Source of the DNA: Bdellovibrionales bacterium
Lineage (GTDB): Bacteria; Pseudomonadota; Alphaproteobacteria; UBA9219
Assembly (NCBI GenBank): GCA_041662785.1
Contig: JBAZRW010000001.1
Coordinates: 1 to 64,000, forward strand
Length of the DNA stretch: 64,000 nt
Direction of reading: 5' to 3'
Numbering within the stretch: the stretch's first letter is position 1; each line of letters starts with the position of its first letter. A model generated the notes under the pieces. The model was given only the letters and a program-made list of their open reading frames with translations, did no database searches and was not told where the DNA came from. The position numbers and the translations under genes were made by a program. Positions 32,948 to 41,476 of this stretch are shown piece by piece.

Positions 32948-35900
32948 TTACCATTCCTGCACTTCAAGGCCATTGCCGACCTGCCGCAGGCTGGTCTTCA
33001 GCGCATCGGTGAGGAGCCATGCGCCGGAAAGCTCCATCTCCGCCACGTCGTCCTCAAGGTCCAGCGACAGCACCACCTTGCCGCGCCCTGCCGGAGCGTT
33101 GGCCAGAAGCTTTTGGATTTCGGGCAACGCGCTGCCCTCATAAAGCTTGATGCGAATACCCTTGGCCAGCCGCGCCGCGACTTCCGACAACCGATCAAAG
33201 CGCCGCGCAAGATAGCGCAGTTCGCCGCCGCCCTCCGCGCTCCCCTGCCCGCCGCCTTGGGCATCCACCTCGATCAGCAACGCCTGCCCCGCTTCCAGCA
33301 TCTCACGGCTAGAGGCCAGCAGATCGGCAAACACCATCACCTCATAAGAACCACTGGAGTCCGAGGCCTGCACAAAGGCAAAGCGATTGCCCGACTTCGC
33401 GGTGCGTTCCTGCTTGCCCATCACGATGCCCGCCAGCTTAAAGCGGCTGGAGGCCGAGGTTTGCTTGCGCGAGGCCACTGACACCGACGCCACCGCGCCA
33501 AGGCGATCCAGCAAAGCGCCATAATTGTCCAACGGATGCGCGGACAGATAAAAGCCCAGCGCCTGAAACTCTTTTTGAAGGCGCAGCAATTCATCCCACG
33601 CCTTGGCGGGCGGCAAAGGAGGCCTTGGCGCGGCCTCCATAAAGCCGAAAATGTTGGCCTGCCCGCTGTTTTTCTCATCGGCCATAACATGCGAATGCTT
33701 GAGCAGAATATCGATGGCCGCAATCACCTGAGCACGATTTTTAAGAAGAGAGTCGAACGCGCCCGCCATCGCAAGACCTTCCATCTGCTTGCGATTGATG
33801 ACTCGCGGATCGATCCTCTCGGCAAAATCGAACAGATCGGCAAACGGCTTGCCCCCTGCCCGCGCCGCGATCAGGCTTTCCATCGCCGCCGCGCCCACGC
33901 CCTTAATCGCCGCCAAGGCATAACGGATCGCGCCGCGCCCACCCGCTGTTTCCTCTGGCATAAACGAAGGACGCGAGCGATTGACATCGGGCGGCAACAA
34001 AGCAATGCCGTGACGCGCCAGCTCTTGGCGATACACGCCCAGCTTGTCGGTATCGTTCATTTCAAAGTTCATCGCCGCCGCGTAAAACGCGACAGGGTGG
34101 TTAGCCTTGAGCCATGCGGTTTGATACGCGATAAGCGCATAGGCCGCCGCGTGCGACTTATTGAAGCCATAACCCGCGAATTTGTCGATTTGATCAAAGA
34201 TCCGACCCGCCTGATTGTCATCCACGCCATTCTTGGCCGCGCCCGCGATAAAGGTAGCACGTTGCGCCGCCATCTCCTCGACCTTTTTCTTACCCATCGC
34301 GCGGCGCAGCAAATCCGCGCCGCCAAGGCTATAGCCCGCCAAAAACTGCGCGGACTGCATGACCTGTTCCTGATAAATCATGATGCCGAAGGTGTCTTTC
34401 AAAATCGGCTCAAGCAGCGGATGCAGATAGTCGGGCTTTTCCTCACCGTTTTTGCATTTAATATAGCGCGGGATATTATCCATCGGCCCCGGACGATACA
34501 AAGCAACAAGCGCGATAATATCCTCAAACCTGTTCGGCTTCATGCGGCGCAGGACATCGCGCATGCCCGAGCTTTCCAGCTGGAACACGCCCATCGTGTC
34601 GCCTTTGGCCATCAGGGCGTAGGTTTTCGGATCATCCAAAGGAAGGGTCGCCAGATCAAAATCAACGCCGCTGGCCTTAATCAGATCAACAGCGTTTTGG
34701 ATCACGTCCAGCGTCTTCAGGCCGAGAAAATCGAACTTCACCAGCCCCGCCGTCTCCACCATCTTCATGTTGAATTGCGTGGCGGGCAGCGTCGCATCAG
34801 GATCGCGGTAAAGTGGCACAAGCTCAACCAGAGGCCTATCACCGATCACAACGCCCGCCGCATGGGTTGAGGCATTGCGGTAAAGCCCTTCCAGCTTCAA
34901 GGCACGATCCATCATCTGCGCCACAACGGGATCCTCTTGGCGCATCGCCTCCAACTGAGGCTCCATCTCCAGCGCCTGCGCAAGCGTCACGGGATTGGCG
35001 GGATTGGACGGCACAAGCTTGCAGATTTTATCGACATAGCCATAAGGCATCGCCAAAACACGTCCGACATCGCGCAAAACCGCGCGGGCCTGCAACTTAC
35101 CATAGGTGATAATCTGCGCGACGCGATCCGCGCCGTATTTGCCTTGCACATAGCGGATGACCTCGTCCCGCCGTTCTTGGCAAAAATCGATATCGAAGTC
35201 AGGCATGGAAACGCGTTCAGGATTCAAAAACCGCTCAAACAGCAGACCAAAGCGAATGGGGTCAAGATCGGTAATAAGCAGCGACCACGCGACCACCGAC
35301 CCCGCGCCAGAGCCGCGTCCGGGGCCGACGGGAATCCCGTTTGCCTTCGACCATTTGATAAAATCGGACACGATCAAAAAATAACCGGGAAAGCCCATGT
35401 TGATGATCACGTCCAGCTCAAACGCCAAGCGATCCTCATAAACCTTGCGATCCGTAATGCCCGCCGCATCCAGCCTTTTGGCCAAGCCCTCCTGCGCCTG
35501 CGCGGTCAGCTCCTCAACCTCCGTCCGGCCTTCCTCCATCGGAAAGGGCGGCAGGATCGGGCGGCGAGGCTCTGGCATAAAAGCGCAGCGCCTTGCGATC
35601 ACCAGCGTGTTGTCGCACGCTTCGGGAACATCCGCGAACAGCGCCCGCATTTCGGCAGCAGATTTAAAACGATGATCGGGGGTCAGGCGGCGGCGGTTGC
35701 CTTCCTCCACCAGCCTTTTGTCCGAAATGCAAAGCAGCGCGTCATGCGCGTCCATCATCGACTCGTCGCCAAAATAAACATCGTTCGTCGCGACAAGCGG
35801 TAGGTCGTGACGATAGGCCAGATCGATCAAGGCTTTTTCAATTTTCTGTTCGCGTGCGCCGACCTCGCCGCCATGATGGCGCGTGATTTCAACATAAAGG

Positions 35901-36451
35901 CGATCAAAGAACAAATCGCGCAGCGCCAGCAGCTTTTCCTGCGCGGCCTCGGCCTGCCCTTCCGCAAGAAGCCGCCCCACCACGCCATCGATGCCGCCCG
36001 TCAGCGCGATCAGGCCGCCCGCATGCCGCGCCAGCTCTTCTTCGGTCACATAAGGATCGGGGCGATCCGTCACCAAAAACGACTGCGTGACAAGGGCGCA
36101 CAGATTGCGATAGCCCAGCTCGTTTTGAACCAGCAAGACAATCTGGTCATACAGATCGCGCCGCGCCGGAAGCTTATCCTTTTGATCCGGCCTCACCACC
36201 GCCAACTGGCAGCCGATGATGGGCTGCACGCCAGCGCCACTGGCGGCCATCGCGAATTCCAACGCGCCAAACAAATTGCCTTTGTCCGTCAGCGCAACGG
36301 CGGGCATGGCCTGTTGCGTGCATAGTTTAATCAGGTCTTTGCGAGCGGTGGGGCGGCCATCCTTGCTTTTGGCTTCCACCACGCAAATAGCGCCCTCCGC
36401 CAACGAATAGGCGGAATGCACGCGAAGATGGATGAAGTCGGCAAGGGTCAT
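32948..36451 (-). CDS. dnaE: DNA polymerase III subunit alpha
   Basis: The replicative polymerase catalytic subunit, 1167 residues. In order: an N-terminal PHP domain starting FIHLRVHSAYSLAEGAI, the polymerase core with PGRGSGAGSVVAWSL and the catalytic PDFDIDFCQERR aspartates, the tandem HhH region, and a C-terminal OB fold (VMVFADLL) and tail. Length and N-terminus fit DnaE1, not the error-prone DnaE2; no imuA/imuB genes are near. In the coding direction the ATG is preceded by heptamer-like CCCTAAACCCC repeats and no Shine-Dalgarno sequence, odd for an essential gene. Heptamers also follow the stop. Confidence 0.97.
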   Translation of the reverse strand: MTLADFIHLRVHSAYSLAEGAICVVEAKSKDGRPTARKDLIKLCTQQAMPAVALTDKGNLFGALEFAMAASGAGVQPIIGCQLAVVRPDQKDKLPARRDLYDQIVLLVQNELGYRNLCALVTQSFLVTDRPDPYVTEEELARHAGGLIALTGGIDGVVGRLLAEGQAEAAQEKLLALRDLFFDRLYVEITRHHGGEVGAREQKIEKALIDLAYRHDLPLVATNDVYFGDESMMDAHDALLCISDKRLVEEGNRRRLTPDHRFKSAAEMRALFADVPEACDNTLVIARRCAFMPEPRRPILPPFPMEEGRTEVEELTAQAQEGLAKRLDAAGITDRKVYEDRLAFELDVIINMGFPGYFLIVSDFIKWSKANGIPVGPGRGSGAGSVVAWSLLITDLDPIRFGLLFERFLNPERVSMPDFDIDFCQERRDEVIRYVQGKYGADRVAQIITYGKLQARAVLRDVGRVLAMPYGYVDKICKLVPSNPANPVTLAQALEMEPQLEAMRQEDPVVAQMMDRALKLEGLYRNASTHAAGVVIGDRPLVELVPLYRDPDATLPATQFNMKMVETAGLVKFDFLGLKTLDVIQNAVDLIKASGVDFDLATLPLDDPKTYALMAKGDTMGVFQLESSGMRDVLRRMKPNRFEDIIALVALYRPGPMDNIPRYIKCKNGEEKPDYLHPLLEPILKDTFGIMIYQEQVMQSAQFLAGYSLGGADLLRRAMGKKKVEEMAAQRATFIAGAAKNGVDDNQAGRIFDQIDKFAGYGFNKSHAAAYALIAYQTAWLKANHPVAFYAAAMNFEMNDTDKLGVYRQELARHGIALLPPDVNRSRPSFMPEETAGGRGAIRYALAAIKGVGAAAMESLIAARAGGKPFADLFDFAERIDPRVINRKQMEGLAMAGAFDSLLKNRAQVIAAIDILLKHSHVMADEKNSGQANIFGFMEAAPRPPLPPAKAWDELLRLQKEFQALGFYLSAHPLDNYGALLDRLGAVASVSVASRKQTSASSRFKLAGIVMGKQERTAKSGNRFAFVQASDSSGSYEVMVFADLLASSREMLEAGQALLIEVDAQGGGQGSAEGGGELRYLARRFDRLSEVAARLAKGIRIKLYEGSALPEIQKLLANAPAGRGKVVLSLDLEDDVAEMELSGAWLLTDALKTSLRQVGNGLEVQEW

Positions 36452-36940
36452 AAAAGGGATCAGGGGTTAGGGGTTTAGGGTTCAGACAATTTAAGGGTTA
36501 GCGCTCCGCCTTCCTACCGTCATCCCCGCGAAAGCGGGGATCCAGTATATTTTTTGTTTTCTATCCATTAGCACCATTGTTGTTTATTGTCCTTTGTAAG
36601 AAAAGAAAACGGGATCCCCGCTTTCGCGGGGATGACGCTAAAGGGGAATATCGCTATAAAAACACCGTCATTCCCGCGAAAGCGGGAATCCCGTTTGTTT
36701 TTTCTCTACGAGTCACTTCATTCGCTTTTTGGTATAGCACCTTAGTTTTTTCAGGAAGGGGGTTACAAAAACCACGCTACCCATCATAACCCCCCACCTC
36801 GTTTTTCTAGGGCTTACTGGCATAAACCCAAGAAAAACGTTCCTCCCCCGCAAGGGGGGAGGCAAAGGGGGAAAGGGCGATAATACCTTTACCAACGCTT
36901 GAGGTGTTTTGGGTCAATGTCTCACTTTTCGCTCCTCTTA
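36452..36940. repeat. Gene-free gap with palindromic elements and inverted repeats
   Basis: This 489-bp gap contains, in order: heptamer-like repeats at 36455-36505; a palindromic element at 36519-36636; the copy of window bases 1-127 at 36609-36735; a further palindrome at 36667-36692; GGGGGTTA/TAACCCCC arms at 36758-36794; a 13-bp inverted repeat with one mismatch at 36800-36839; and a G/C hairpin at 36842-36862. No ORF of interest is present. Confidence 0.85.
36831..36862 (-). terminator. Candidate terminator of the ssb-HAD-EF-hand unit
   Basis: On the minus strand the stem CCTCCCCC/GGGGGAGG around a TTGC-type loop is followed by AACG and TTTTTC. It lies about 80 bp downstream of the EF-hand gene. 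Confidence 0.5.
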
Positions 36941-37264
36941 TTAACAGCCCCCTTTTGTCATATAACCCTTCAAGGGAAAGCCGACTTGCCACTCATCGAA
37001 AGTCAAAGAACCGGACGCATCCTTATCCAACGCACGGAAAAAGACGGCGTGATCCTTTTGCCCTCCCATTTCCCAGTCTTGAAAGGTAGAAAACTCGGAA
37101 AAGGATAAGAGATTGTCATGATCAACATCCTTACGCGCAAAATCTTCGCTTTGCCGCTTGGCTAATTTTTCTGGCGTATTGCCCTCCTCACCACAAGCAA
37201 ACACATATGACGCCGTCAAAAGAACGACAGCAAACAAAAAACCTGTTAGGACTTTTTTTGTCAT
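36941..37264 (-). CDS. Exported EF-hand calcium-binding protein
   Basis: A 107-residue protein from the ATG at 37264 (GAGGAG site). A hydrophobic signal sequence ends near SYVFACGEE; the cysteine could be a cleavage-site lipidation residue, though the preceding residues fit the lipobox only loosely. Two EF-hand loops are visible: DVDHDNLLSFSE and DKDASGSLTFDE, both with acidic ligands at positions 1, 3, 5 or 9, and 12. It is predicted to bind calcium in the periplasm. The ATG lies one base after the stop of the HAD gene, so the two are coupled. Function beyond calcium binding is unknown. Confidence 0.8.
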   Translation of the reverse strand: MTKKVLTGFLFAVVLLTASYVFACGEEGNTPEKLAKRQSEDFARKDVDHDNLLSFSEFSTFQDWEMGGQKDHAVFFRALDKDASGSLTFDEWQVGFPLKGYMTKGGC

Positions 37265-37265
37265 C

Positions 37266-37973
37266 TCACGCTCCTCTTTTGTAATGAAGGGCCATCTCTG
37301 GCAACTGCCGCATATCGTCAAACATCGAAGTGGGTTGCACCGCCTCAACGCGCTGCCGCCACGCCGCGTTCACATGGGAGCCACCCAGATAGGCAAACAC
37401 AGGCATGCCAGCCGCCTTGGCCGCCGTGATGCCCGTCACGGAATCTTCAATCACCAGACATTTTTCAGGAGACGCCTTCATCCGTTCCGCCGCGAATAAA
37501 AACACGTCCGGCGCGGGCTTGCTGCGCGCCACTTGCTCCGCGCTGAAAAGGGTTCCCTCGTCAAAGTGCGCGTCCAGCCCCGTCAACGTCAGCGCCCGCG
37601 CATTGCGCTTAAGGCTGCTCCCTGACGCAATGCACATCGGCACATCCAAAAGCGGCAAAACTTCAGCCACATAGGGCGTGGGCTTTAACGCTGTTTCGAA
37701 GAGGTCCAACACTTTTTGCCGAAAAGAGTCCAAAGAAAAACGCTCGGCAAAAGAGCGCCCCGTCTCGGCCTCAAGCGCTGCGAGCGTCGCGGCCATCGTC
37801 TGCCCTGCAAAACGCGTGACATAGTCCTGCCCCGTCAACGGATAACCGATAGCGGTCAGGCATTCCGCCGCAACGGCGCACGCCAAAACCTCGCTATCCA
37901 CAAGGCAGCCATCACAGTCCCAGATGATAAGGTCAGGGGACAACGCCTTCCCCTTAGAACGGGATATCGTCAT
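37266..37973 (-). CDS. HAD-superfamily phosphatase (beta-phosphoglucomutase-like)
   Basis: A 235-residue cytoplasmic hydrolase starting at the ATG at 37973. Motif I is IIWDCDGCLVDSE (normally DxDGTLxD, here with Cys for Thr). Motif II is CIASGSS, and motifs III and IV appear as KPAPDVFLFAAERM and CLVIEDSVTGITAAKAAGM. The helical cap inserted after motif I places it in subfamily IA with phosphoglycolate phosphatases and beta-phosphoglucomutase. It overlaps the end of ssb by 20 bp, so it is translated from the same message. The substrate is unknown. Confidence 0.87.
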   Translation of the reverse strand: MTISRSKGKALSPDLIIWDCDGCLVDSEVLACAVAAECLTAIGYPLTGQDYVTRFAGQTMAATLAALEAETGRSFAERFSLDSFRQKVLDLFETALKPTPYVAEVLPLLDVPMCIASGSSLKRNARALTLTGLDAHFDEGTLFSAEQVARSKPAPDVFLFAAERMKASPEKCLVIEDSVTGITAAKAAGMPVFAYLGGSHVNAAWRQRVEAVQPTSMFDDMRQLPEMALHYKRGA

Positions 37974-38424
37974 CCAAATCGGGGGCGCTGGAGCCGCCGC
38001 TAATGGAACCACTGGAGGAGCCACCCTCGAACGAAGGCTCGCCGCCGCCATAGGAAGAGCCGCCGCCGGAGCCCTTAGAATCCAGCATCGTCAGCTCACC
38101 GCGATAGGGGCGCAAGACGACTTCCGTCGTATAGCGATCATGGCCTTCTTTGTCCTGCCACTTGCGGGTTTCCAGTTGGCCTTCGATATAGACCTTCGCG
38201 CCCTTTTTCAAATAGCGTTCGCACACGGTAATCAAATTATCGTTCATCACCGAGATATTGTGCCATTCGGTTTTTTCCTTGCGCTCGCCCGTCGCCTTAT
38301 CCTTCCAGCTTTCGGATGTCGCGATGGAGAAACTCGCCTTGCGCCCCCCGTTTTGAAAAGCGCGGACTTCGGGGTCTTTGCCCAAATTGCCGACGAGGAT
38401 AACTTTGTTGACGCTTCCGGCCAT
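37954..38424 (-). CDS. ssb: Single-stranded DNA-binding protein
   Basis: A 156-residue SSB that coats single-stranded DNA in replication and repair. The OB fold spans about 1-110 (VNKVILVGNLGKDPEVR, WHNISVMND, YIEGQLETRKW). A glycine/serine-rich linker follows, ending in the acidic tip DDDIPF that recruits partner proteins. The ATG follows GGAG. It is divergent from uvrA, a common arrangement; the 124-bp gap holds a LexA-type box nearer uvrA. Confidence 0.97.
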   Translation of the reverse strand: MAGSVNKVILVGNLGKDPEVRAFQNGGRKASFSIATSESWKDKATGERKEKTEWHNISVMNDNLITVCERYLKKGAKVYIEGQLETRKWQDKEGHDRYTTEVVLRPYRGELTMLDSKGSGGGSSYGGGEPSFEGGSSSGSISGGSSAPDLDDDIPF

Positions 38425-38497
38425 CTTTTTCTCCGTTCAAAGGCTTGATGTTAAGCCACCACCCTACCCAGAGTCGCCCCAAACCGCAAGGGCTTTT

Positions 38498-38512
38498 GTT
38501 CTTTTTTTGTTC
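38498..38512. promoter_or_regulatory. Candidate LexA (SOS) box GTTC-N7-GTTC
   Basis: The sequence is GTTC, seven T, GTTC, the direct-repeat operator used by LexA in alphaproteobacteria. It lies in the ssb-uvrA gap, 36 bp before the uvrA ATG and just upstream of the -35 of the candidate promoter at 38513-38541. Confidence 0.7.
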
Positions 38513-38541
38513 TTGTTTTTTGATCAAAGTTGGGTCATATA
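38513..38541 (+). promoter_or_regulatory. Candidate uvrA promoter
   Basis: TTGTTT (38513-38518) and CATATA (38536-38541) are 17 bp apart. Initiation 7-8 bp downstream would fall on or next to the uvrA ATG, and no ribosome binding site is visible, so a leaderless message is possible. Confidence 0.45.
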
Positions 38542-38548
38542 TCGCGCT

Positions 38549-41386
38549 ATGAACCAATCCATCCATGTGCGCGGGGCGCGTGAGCATAATTTAAAGAATA
38601 TCGACGTGGTGATTCCGCGCGATAAGCTGGTGGTCATCACGGGCCTGAGCGGCTCGGGCAAGTCCTCGCTGGCGTTTGACACCATCTATGCCGAAGGGCA
38701 GCGGCGCTATGTCGAAAGCCTGTCGGCCTATGCGCGGCAGTTTTTGGAAGTGATGCAAAAGCCGGACGTGGATGGCATCGACGGCCTATCCCCCGCCATT
38801 TCTATCGAGCAAAAGACGACCTCGCGCAACCCGCGCTCGACCGTCGGGACGGTCACGGAAATCTATGACTATATGCGCCTTCTCTTTGCGCGGATTGGCG
38901 TGCCCTATTCCCCCGCGACGGGACTGCCCATCGAAAGCCAGACCGTCTCGCAGATGGTGGATCGCATAGCGGCGATGGAGGAAGGCACGAAACTTCTGCT
39001 TCTTGCCCCCATCGTAAGGAGCCGCAAAGGCGAATACCGCAAGGAGCTTGCCGACCTGCAAAAACAGGGCTTCCAGCGCGTCAAGATCGACGGCACGGTT
39101 TATGATATTGAGGACGCGCCCGCGCTGAATAAAAAAATCAAGCACGATATCGCCGTGGTGGTGGATCGCCTTGTCGTGCGCACGGCCATGGATCACCGCC
39201 TTGCCGACTCCATCGAAACCTGCCTGAAGCTGGCGGATGGATTGATGTTTGCCGAGAACGCGACAACGAAAGAAATCACCCTTTTCTCCGCTAAGTTCGC
39301 GTGCCCCGTCAGCGGCTTTACAATTGATGAAATTGAACCCCGCCTGTTTTCCTTTAACAACCCGCATGGCGCGTGCCCTGCCTGCGACGGGCTGGGGCAA
39401 AAACTCTCGTTCGATCCCGCGCTTGTCGTACCCGACGAAAGCCTATCGCTGAACGAAGGTGCGCTTGCCCCGTGGAAGACAACCTTTGCCGCGTTTTATC
39501 AACAAACGCTGCGCTCTATGGCCAAGCATTACAAAGAGAGCATGGAAACGCCGTGGCGCAAGCTGTCACCCGCATTTCGTGAGGCAATCCTGCATGGCAG
39601 CGGCGATGTTTCCATCAAAATCGCCTATGAGGACGGAACGCGCAGCTTTAAAACCACCAAGCCGTTTGAAGGTGTAATCCCCAATCTGGCGCGGCGCTGG
39701 CGCGAAACGGATAGCAGCTGGATCCGTGAGGAAATCGGCAAGTATCAGGCCTCTACACCTTGCGACGCTTGCGGTGGGCAACGCCTGAAGCCCGAAGCCT
39801 TGGCCGTAAAAATCGGTGGCCTGAATATCAGCGAGGTGGCGGCGTTCTCGATTGCCGATGCCGCGACGTGGTTTTCCAAACTGGACAAAAAGCTGACGAA
39901 AAAGCAGCGCGACATTGCCTCACGCATCCTTAAGGAAATCAATGAACGCTTAGGCTTTCTTAACAACGTCGGCCTTTCCTATCTGTCTATGTCCCGCGCC
40001 AGTGGTACGCTATCGGGCGGCGAGAGCCAGCGCATCCGCCTTGCCTCGCAAATCGGCTCTGGCCTTACGGGCGTTTTGTATGTTCTGGATGAGCCGTCCA
40101 TCGGTCTGCATCAACGCGATAATGATCGCCTGCTGGAAACACTGAAACGCCTGCGCGATCTGGGCAACACCGTTCTGGTTGTCGAGCATGATGAGGACGC
40201 GATCCGCAGCGCCGACTACCTGATCGATATGGGCGTGGGGGCTGGCGTGCATGGCGGCAGCGTCGTGGCGGCGGGAACACCCGCGCAAGTCCTAAAGTGT
40301 AAGGACAGCCTGACCGCGCAATACCTGACGGGCAAGAAAAGCATCCCCGTTCCGGCGCAACGCCGCAAGGGACGCAAGGGAGAATGGCTAGAGCTTTTTG
40401 GCGCACGCGAAAACAACCTGAAGAACCTGCATGCGCGTTTTCCTTTGGGCGTTTTGACCTGCGTCACGGGCGTATCGGGCAGTGGCAAATCCACGTTGGT
40501 CAACGAAACGCTGTATAAGGCTCTGGCCAAAGCGCTGAACAATGCCCGCGATCCGGCGGGCAAGCATGACTCCCTGAAAGGCATTGAGTTTATCGACAAG
40601 ATCGTGGACATCGACCAATCGCCGATTGGCCGCACGCCGCGATCCAACCCCGCGACCTATACCGGCGCGTTTACGCCCATCCGCGATTGGTTCGCCGCCC
40701 TGCCGGAATCCAAGGCGCGAGGCTACGCGGCGGGGCGCTTTTCCTTTAACGTCAAGGGCGGGCGGTGCGAGGCGTGCGAGGGCGACGGCGTCACAAAGAT
40801 CGAGATGCACTTTCTGCCCGATGTTTACGTCACCTGCGACGTATGCAACGGCAAGCGCTATAACCGCGAGACGCTAGAGATTACCTATCGCGACAAATCA
40901 ATCGCCAACGTTTTGGACATGACGGTGGAGGAAGGCGCGATTTTCTTTGCTGCCGTCCCTTCCATTCGCGACAAGCTGCAAACGCTGGAGCGCGTGGGCC
41001 TAAGCTATGTCAAAATTGGGCAAGCGGCCACCACCTTGTCGGGCGGCGAGGCGCAACGCGTCAAGCTTTCGAAAGAACTTTCGCGCCGCGCAACGGGCAA
41101 GACGCTGTACATTCTGGACGAACCCACCACGGGCCTGCACTTTGACGATGTGCGCAAGCTGATGGAGGTTCTGCACGCGCTGGTCGATCAAGGCAATTCC
41201 ATCATCGTGATCGAACATAATTTGGAAGTCATCAAGACCGCCGATCATATCATCGACCTCGGCCCCGAAGGCGGCGATGGCGGCGGCAAGATTATCGCCA
41301 CGGGCACGCCCGAAGAAATCGCGGCGAACAAAGCCAGCGTCACCGGCGCGTATTTGAAAGCGTGTTTGGGACCCTTCAGGCGATAA
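38549..41386 (+). CDS. uvrA: Excinuclease ABC subunit A
   Basis: The damage-recognition ATPase of nucleotide excision repair, 945 residues from the ATG at 38549. The open frame extends further upstream but with sequence that does not resemble UvrA. Seen: first Walker A GLSGSGKSS, a zinc region with CPVSGF and CPACDG, ABC signature LSGGESQR, second Walker A GVSGSGKST, zinc finger CEACEGDG..CDVCNGKRY, LSGGEAQR and the second ATP-binding aspartate ILDEPTTGLH. An SOS box upstream suggests DNA-damage induction. Confidence 0.97.
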   Translation: MNQSIHVRGAREHNLKNIDVVIPRDKLVVITGLSGSGKSSLAFDTIYAEGQRRYVESLSAYARQFLEVMQKPDVDGIDGLSPAISIEQKTTSRNPRSTVGTVTEIYDYMRLLFARIGVPYSPATGLPIESQTVSQMVDRIAAMEEGTKLLLLAPIVRSRKGEYRKELADLQKQGFQRVKIDGTVYDIEDAPALNKKIKHDIAVVVDRLVVRTAMDHRLADSIETCLKLADGLMFAENATTKEITLFSAKFACPVSGFTIDEIEPRLFSFNNPHGACPACDGLGQKLSFDPALVVPDESLSLNEGALAPWKTTFAAFYQQTLRSMAKHYKESMETPWRKLSPAFREAILHGSGDVSIKIAYEDGTRSFKTTKPFEGVIPNLARRWRETDSSWIREEIGKYQASTPCDACGGQRLKPEALAVKIGGLNISEVAAFSIADAATWFSKLDKKLTKKQRDIASRILKEINERLGFLNNVGLSYLSMSRASGTLSGGESQRIRLASQIGSGLTGVLYVLDEPSIGLHQRDNDRLLETLKRLRDLGNTVLVVEHDEDAIRSADYLIDMGVGAGVHGGSVVAAGTPAQVLKCKDSLTAQYLTGKKSIPVPAQRRKGRKGEWLELFGARENNLKNLHARFPLGVLTCVTGVSGSGKSTLVNETLYKALAKALNNARDPAGKHDSLKGIEFIDKIVDIDQSPIGRTPRSNPATYTGAFTPIRDWFAALPESKARGYAAGRFSFNVKGGRCEACEGDGVTKIEMHFLPDVYVTCDVCNGKRYNRETLEITYRDKSIANVLDMTVEEGAIFFAAVPSIRDKLQTLERVGLSYVKIGQAATTLSGGEAQRVKLSKELSRRATGKTLYILDEPTTGLHFDDVRKLMEVLHALVDQGNSIIVIEHNLEVIKTADHIIDLGPEGGDGGGKIIATGTPEEIAANKASVTGAYLKACLGPFRR

Positions 41387-41411
41387 GGGGAGCATTAACC
41401 ATCTTCTTGCG

Positions 41412-41441
41412 TTGACGAAGGAAGCCGCGAATTGATAGGCT
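41412..41441 (+). promoter_or_regulatory. Candidate promoter of the 41477 gene
   Basis: TTGACG at 41412-41417 is followed after 18 bp by TAGGCT (41436-41441). A good AAAAAGGAAG ribosome binding site lies before the ATG at 41477. Confidence 0.4.
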
Positions 41442-41476
41442 CTCCGCGCGTTCAATGATTAAAAAAGGAAGCTTTT

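Noticed and set aside
36455..36505. TTAGGG-like repeats as telomere sequence
   Set aside because: It is only a variant of the heptamer family beside dnaE, imperfect and internal to the chromosome.
38378..38548. N-terminal extension of uvrA
   Set aside because: It overlaps the ssb start, reads proline- and phenylalanine-rich non-UvrA sequence, and covers the SOS box.
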